Below are positions 60,951-64,000 of a stretch of DNA of 64,000 nucleotides, in pieces. The translations under genes and the position numbers were made by a program. Under the pieces are notes generated by a model that ran no database searches, was not told the DNA's origin, and saw only the letters and a list, made by a program, of their open reading frames with translations. The stretch comes from Herbinix sp. Lineage in GTDB: Bacteria; Bacillota; Clostridia; Lachnospirales; Lachnospiraceae. Location: NCBI GenBank assembly GCA_029256105.1, contig JAQSYO010000001.1, positions 1 to 64,000 of the forward strand, read 5' to 3'. Numbering within the stretch: position 1 is the first letter of the stretch; each line of letters opens with the position of its first letter.

Positions 60951-61640
60951 ATGTTTGAAACTATTTTAGAGAATGCATCAACAACCTCGGAGATGTCAAT
61001 CAGTTTAGTAATGCTAAGTATTATGGTGGCTTTATTACTGGGTGTCGTGATCAGCGCTGTATATTTTATAATTACGCCAAGGAGAGACCGTTCGGCCAGC
61101 TTTACGATGAGTTTAATCATCTTGCCGACGATAGTGGCAGTAGTGATTTTATTAATCGGCGGAAACTTGGCTAGAGCATTTTCCATGGCAGGCATCTTTA
61201 CGATCGTAAGATTTCGTAGCATACCGGGTGATTCAAAGGATATTTCTTTTGTGTTTTTAACTATGGCAGTAGGTTTGTCCATTGGATTGGGTTATTTAAC
61301 CCTAGGGGTATTAATCGCAGTCGTTCTGGGAATTGTCATTGTTGTAATTGGCAAATCTGGATTTGGTGTATCAAAACAGAAGGAAAAGAGACTCAAGATT
61401 ATTATTCCTGAGGATATGAATTATCAAGGAGCCTTTGATGATTTGTTTGTAAAATATACAAGTTTCAATGAATTGCAGAAAGTTAAGACTACTAATATGG
61501 GCACCCTTTTTGAACTTAACTATGATGTTATTATAAAGAAGGATGTATCGGAAAAGGAATTTATCGATGGAATTCGTTGTCGAAATGGTAATCTGAACAT
61601 TCAACTTGGTATAAAGGAAAACAATATGCAACAGTTATAA
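60951..61640 (+). CDS. DUF4956 membrane protein, partner of the VTC-domain protein
   Basis: A 229-residue protein with four predicted membrane helices within residues about 17-140 (SLVMLSIMVALLLGVVISAVYFII, FTMSLIILPTIVAVVILLIGG, DISFVFLTMAVGLSIGLGYL, LIAVVLGIVIVVIGKSG). A cytoplasmic alpha/beta domain follows. The sequence FSMAGIFTIVRFRSIPGDSKDISFVF is the DUF4956 hallmark. By context it may place the polyphosphate polymerase at the membrane and form the export path, as in the yeast VTC complex; this is inference. A terminator follows. Confidence 0.87.
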   Translation: MFETILENASTTSEMSISLVMLSIMVALLLGVVISAVYFIITPRRDRSASFTMSLIILPTIVAVVILLIGGNLARAFSMAGIFTIVRFRSIPGDSKDISFVFLTMAVGLSIGLGYLTLGVLIAVVLGIVIVVIGKSGFGVSKQKEKRLKIIIPEDMNYQGAFDDLFVKYTSFNELQKVKTTNMGTLFELNYDVIIKKDVSEKEFIDGIRCRNGNLNIQLGIKENNMQQL

Positions 61641-61670
61641 ATTTAGCATAAATTACATAGAATATTGTTA

Positions 61671-61708
61671 AAATGTCATTACTATGAAAGTGGTAATGAC
61701 ATTTTTTG
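61671..61708 (+). terminator. Rho-independent terminator after the VTC/DUF4956 genes
   Basis: AAATGTCATTAC pairs with GTAATGACATTTT around a TATGAAAGTG loop, followed by TTGG. Confidence 0.85.
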
Positions 61709-61774
61709 GTTAGACTTAGAATAAACAACGCTCACAGATTTGAGTGCCTACGAGACAGGCACAGGGAGGTTAAG

Positions 61775-62245
61775 ATGATGAATTCGGTTTATTGGCTTAT
61801 TATTCTTGCGATATTTATTTTAATTGAAATCATAACACTTGGTATTACGACCATCTGGTTTGCGGGTGGAGCACTGGTCGCTTTTATCATATCACTATTT
61901 TATGATAACCCATTTCTGGAAGTGGTATTGTTCTTGGTGATTTCTATGTCATTACTATGTTTTACTAGGCCACTTGTTGTAAGATATTTTAAACACCATA
62001 ATACAAAGGCAAATCAAATGAGAGTAATCGGTAAGATTGCAATGGTTGATAGTACAATTGACCAAATGAATGCAGTAGGACAAGTAATCTTGGACGGGAA
62101 GGTATGGTCCGCAAAGTCTTTGGAAGGTAATATAGTGGAAAAAGGAACAAGTGTAAAAATACAGGGAATATCAGGGACAAATTTAATTGTTTCAGTGAGT
62201 AAGGACGACAGTTCTAAGCCAGCAGACAATAGCAGGAATCTATAG
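61775..62245 (+). CDS. NfeD-family membrane protein
   Basis: A 156-residue protein with two to three membrane helices (about 4-40 and 47-67). A small beta-barrel OB-fold domain follows (RVIGKIAMVDSTIDQMNAVGQVILDGKVWSAKSLEGNIVEKGTSVKIQGISGTNLIV). GGGAGG at 61764 picks ATG 61775; the frame extends upstream without a ribosome-binding site. NfeD proteins usually work with an SPFH/flotillin-like protein that is encoded next to them. None is seen here, so its partner lies elsewhere or beyond the known pattern. Confidence 0.9.
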   Translation: MMNSVYWLIILAIFILIEIITLGITTIWFAGGALVAFIISLFYDNPFLEVVLFLVISMSLLCFTRPLVVRYFKHHNTKANQMRVIGKIAMVDSTIDQMNAVGQVILDGKVWSAKSLEGNIVEKGTSVKIQGISGTNLIVSVSKDDSSKPADNSRNL

Positions 62246-62284
62246 GAAATCAACGCTATTAAGAAAAAATTAAGATTTTACTGC

Positions 62285-62313
62285 TTGATAAAACACAGTC
62301 AATGAGATATTAT
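62285..62313 (+). promoter_or_regulatory. Sigma-A-type promoter for the LTA-synthase-like gene
   Basis: TTGATA (62285-62290), a 17-bp spacer and TATTAT (62308-62313), about 70 bp before the start codon. Confidence 0.62.
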
Positions 62314-62381
62314 AGTGCTAGCTTAAGTTAAAGCATATAGGGGATACAATTGTTAGGCATTCGATATTAATGGGAGACGAC

Positions 62382-64000
62382 ATGAAAAAGTTAAAAGAAA
62401 TATTTGCTTCACCATACTTCATAATATTTTTATTTATATTTAAAATGGCTGTATACTATGCTCTGATTGATGTAAACCGGATGGAAGTAGTCATGATTGT
62501 TCTTAGCTTGATTTTGTGGGCAGCTATTTATGTCTGTTTCAGTAGAAGCGGGTTAAAAAGAAAAAGGGGTTTATTCCTGACGGTGTATTTTTTATTTAGT
62601 TTACTGATGTTTTCAGATACGATGTACTATAATTATTATAATCAGACGGTTTCAATCAGACAGCTTTGGCAAGCAAAAAGTGTAGCGGCAGTTCCAAAAA
62701 GCTTTATCGCAACCTTAATACCGGCCAGCTTCTTATTATTTATAGATATCCCATTTGCATATTATAGCTTCAAAAAATATGCTACGAAGGAAAGAATACA
62801 AAAATGGCTTCCCTGGAATAAATTTAAATACGTAATCTACACCTTAACCGCAGTATTTATTACATTGGTAGCCAATCCATTTCATTCGGCAGCGATTGAA
62901 AGCGTTAATAGTATGGAATTCTTCACGAACCACGTAAGTGATGTATACGAAACAATCTCGGATAATCTAACACAGCAAGAGATGAAACAAGAAGAAATCC
63001 TTGAGGTATTGGATGAGGTTGTTCCAACAGTCCCTGAAGCAGAGATCCCCCGTTATAATGGTATCGGAAAAGGAAAGAACCTTATCGTAATCCAAATGGA
63101 GGCATTCCAAGACTTTGTAGTTGGTGCAGAGTATGAAGGACAGGAAATAACACCAAATTTAAACCGCCTTATGGAAGGTGATACCCTATATTTTGATCAT
63201 TATTTCGCCAATATTGGAAAAGGAAATACAGCGGATGCGGAGTTTTCCACATTGAATAGCTTGTATCCGGTCATGGATGGAGAGAGCTACCGTCTATTTG
63301 CAGATAATACTTATAATGGTCTACCCTGGCTGATGAGGGATCAAGGATATTATTCCTTTGCGATACACGGTTACGAGGGCAGTTTCTGGAATAGGGAGAA
63401 TGCATATCCAAATGAAGGTTTTCAAGACTTTTATAGTTTAGAAGATTTAAACCAAGATGAAATAATCGGAATGGGAATATCAGATAAATCCATGTTTAAA
63501 CAATTAGTGCCAATTTTACAAAATCAGAAGGGGCCGTTCTTTACCTTTGGAATTACGTTAACAAACCATCATCCATTTGTTTTGGACGATCAATATAGAA
63601 CATTAACCTTAGCAGAAGGTGATGTTGGAACAAAATTCGGAGATTATTTGGAAACGGTTCATTATACCGACGAGGCAATCGGTCAATTTATTGCAGATCT
63701 AAAGGCAGCAGGGTTATATGATAATACAGTAATTGCTTTTTACGGTGACCATCATGGATTAAACTGTGGTATGGAGGATGTTCGTTATCGAATGAGTGAA
63801 TTCACCGGACGGATTTATGACTTTGACGAAATGCTTAATATTCCTTTAATTATTCATGTTCCTGGTAGCGGTGCGAAAGAAACAATCAGCACTACGGGAG
63901 GGCAAGTGGATTTTATGCCGACGATTGCTAATATAATGGGCTTAACCCTGGATAAAACCTTCATTGTTGGACAGGATTTATCCAATGCAACAGACGGTTT
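62382..64000 (+). CDS. LTA synthase / phosphoglycerol transferase family protein (3' end outside the window)
   Basis: At least 539 residues are encoded without a stop before the window ends. The N-terminal part (about 1-175) has five hydrophobic helices. The extracellular sulfatase-like domain starts near GIGKGKNLIVIQMEAFQ, where the Glu is a metal ligand. The catalytic Thr283 lies in GKGNTADAEFST, and YGDHHGL is the C-terminal metal site. Such enzymes polymerise glycerol phosphate from phosphatidylglycerol onto a glycolipid, or decorate glycans with phosphoglycerol. Which of these applies is unclear. GGGAGA precedes the start. Confidence 0.93.
   Translation, partial: MKKLKEIFASPYFIIFLFIFKMAVYYALIDVNRMEVVMIVLSLILWAAIYVCFSRSGLKRKRGLFLTVYFLFSLLMFSDTMYYNYYNQTVSIRQLWQAKSVAAVPKSFIATLIPASFLLFIDIPFAYYSFKKYATKERIQKWLPWNKFKYVIYTLTAVFITLVANPFHSAAIESVNSMEFFTNHVSDVYETISDNLTQQEMKQEEILEVLDEVVPTVPEAEIPRYNGIGKGKNLIVIQMEAFQDFVVGAEYEGQEITPNLNRLMEGDTLYFDHYFANIGKGNTADAEFSTLNSLYPVMDGESYRLFADNTYNGLPWLMRDQGYYSFAIHGYEGSFWNRENAYPNEGFQDFYSLEDLNQDEIIGMGISDKSMFKQLVPILQNQKGPFFTFGITLTNHHPFVLDDQYRTLTLAEGDVGTKFGDYLETVHYTDEAIGQFIADLKAAGLYDNTVIAFYGDHHGLNCGMEDVRYRMSEFTGRIYDFDEMLNIPLIIHVPGSGAKETISTTGGQVDFMPTIANIMGLTLDKTFIVGQDLSNATDG

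Overview
The window reads as chromosomal DNA of an AT-rich, spore-forming, anaerobic Firmicute, most likely a Lachnospiraceae / Clostridium cluster XIVa member (a relative of Lachnoclostridium phytofermentans is my guess, not a proof). The support is an alpha/beta small acid-soluble spore protein, a SigI/RsgI pair, strong AGGAGG ribosome-binding sites, TTG and GTG starts, clostridial DUF4364 and DUF1385 proteins, ferredoxin-type and radical-SAM enzymes, and tRNA genes with no encoded CCA. I see no phage, transposase, CRISPR array or restriction cluster.

Layout. 1-2.2 kb: two tRNAs, a DUF1700 membrane protein, a Ser/Asn/Thr repeat protein and a rhodanese. 2.3-7.2 kb: housekeeping enzymes (THUMP rRNA methyltransferase, alpha/beta hydrolase, exported amidase, RdgB, YfcE-like phosphoesterase). 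7.3-8.6 kb: a seven-gene tRNA operon (Pro, Gly, Arg, His, Gln, Lys, Leu) behind a consensus promoter, interrupted by a palindrome-rich 120-bp tandem repeat. 8.8-16.3 kb: a MerR regulator divergent from a ferredoxin-type aldo/keto reductase, a membrane-anchored sugar-binding protein, a PadR pair, an AEC transporter and a chemoreceptor.

16.6-30.5 kb is a carbohydrate-catabolic island. A leftward operon (PfkB kinase, class II aldolase, DeoR regulator, rhamnulokinase-like FGGY kinase, Gfo/Idh/MocA dehydrogenase) diverges from a rightward one (OYE-type flavin oxidoreductase, sugar ABC transporter, ribulose-phosphate-epimerase-like enzyme). A second DeoR paralogue, a TIM-barrel isomerase/epimerase and a PHP phosphoesterase complete it. 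The logic is uptake, isomerisation or oxidation, phosphorylation, then retro-aldol cleavage to triose phosphate; the substrate cannot be read from the sequence. This is the best candidate here for an undescribed pathway.

30.7-35.1 kb: Ktr potassium transporter with two KtrA-type subunits around a CorC/CNNM-type protein. 35.2-39.2 kb: rsgI-sigI, divergent from a choice-of-anchor-A protein with a Pro-rich stalk and Cys-rich tail but no signal peptide. 39.2-46.3 kb: DJ-1 protein, AGCS symporter, MurF, Ddl, a spore SASP and GlmM. 46.5-50.7 kb: tig-clpP-clpX-engB; tig has a leader with three 28-bp repeats carrying Shine-Dalgarno and anti-Shine-Dalgarno sequences. 50.8-53.5 kb, leftward: malic enzyme, radical SAM protein, DUF4364. 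53.9-64 kb: rho, rpmE, DUF1385, prmC, prfA, a SpoU-type methyltransferase, a VTC/DUF4956 polyphosphate-type pair, NfeD and an LTA-synthase-like gene cut by the window end.
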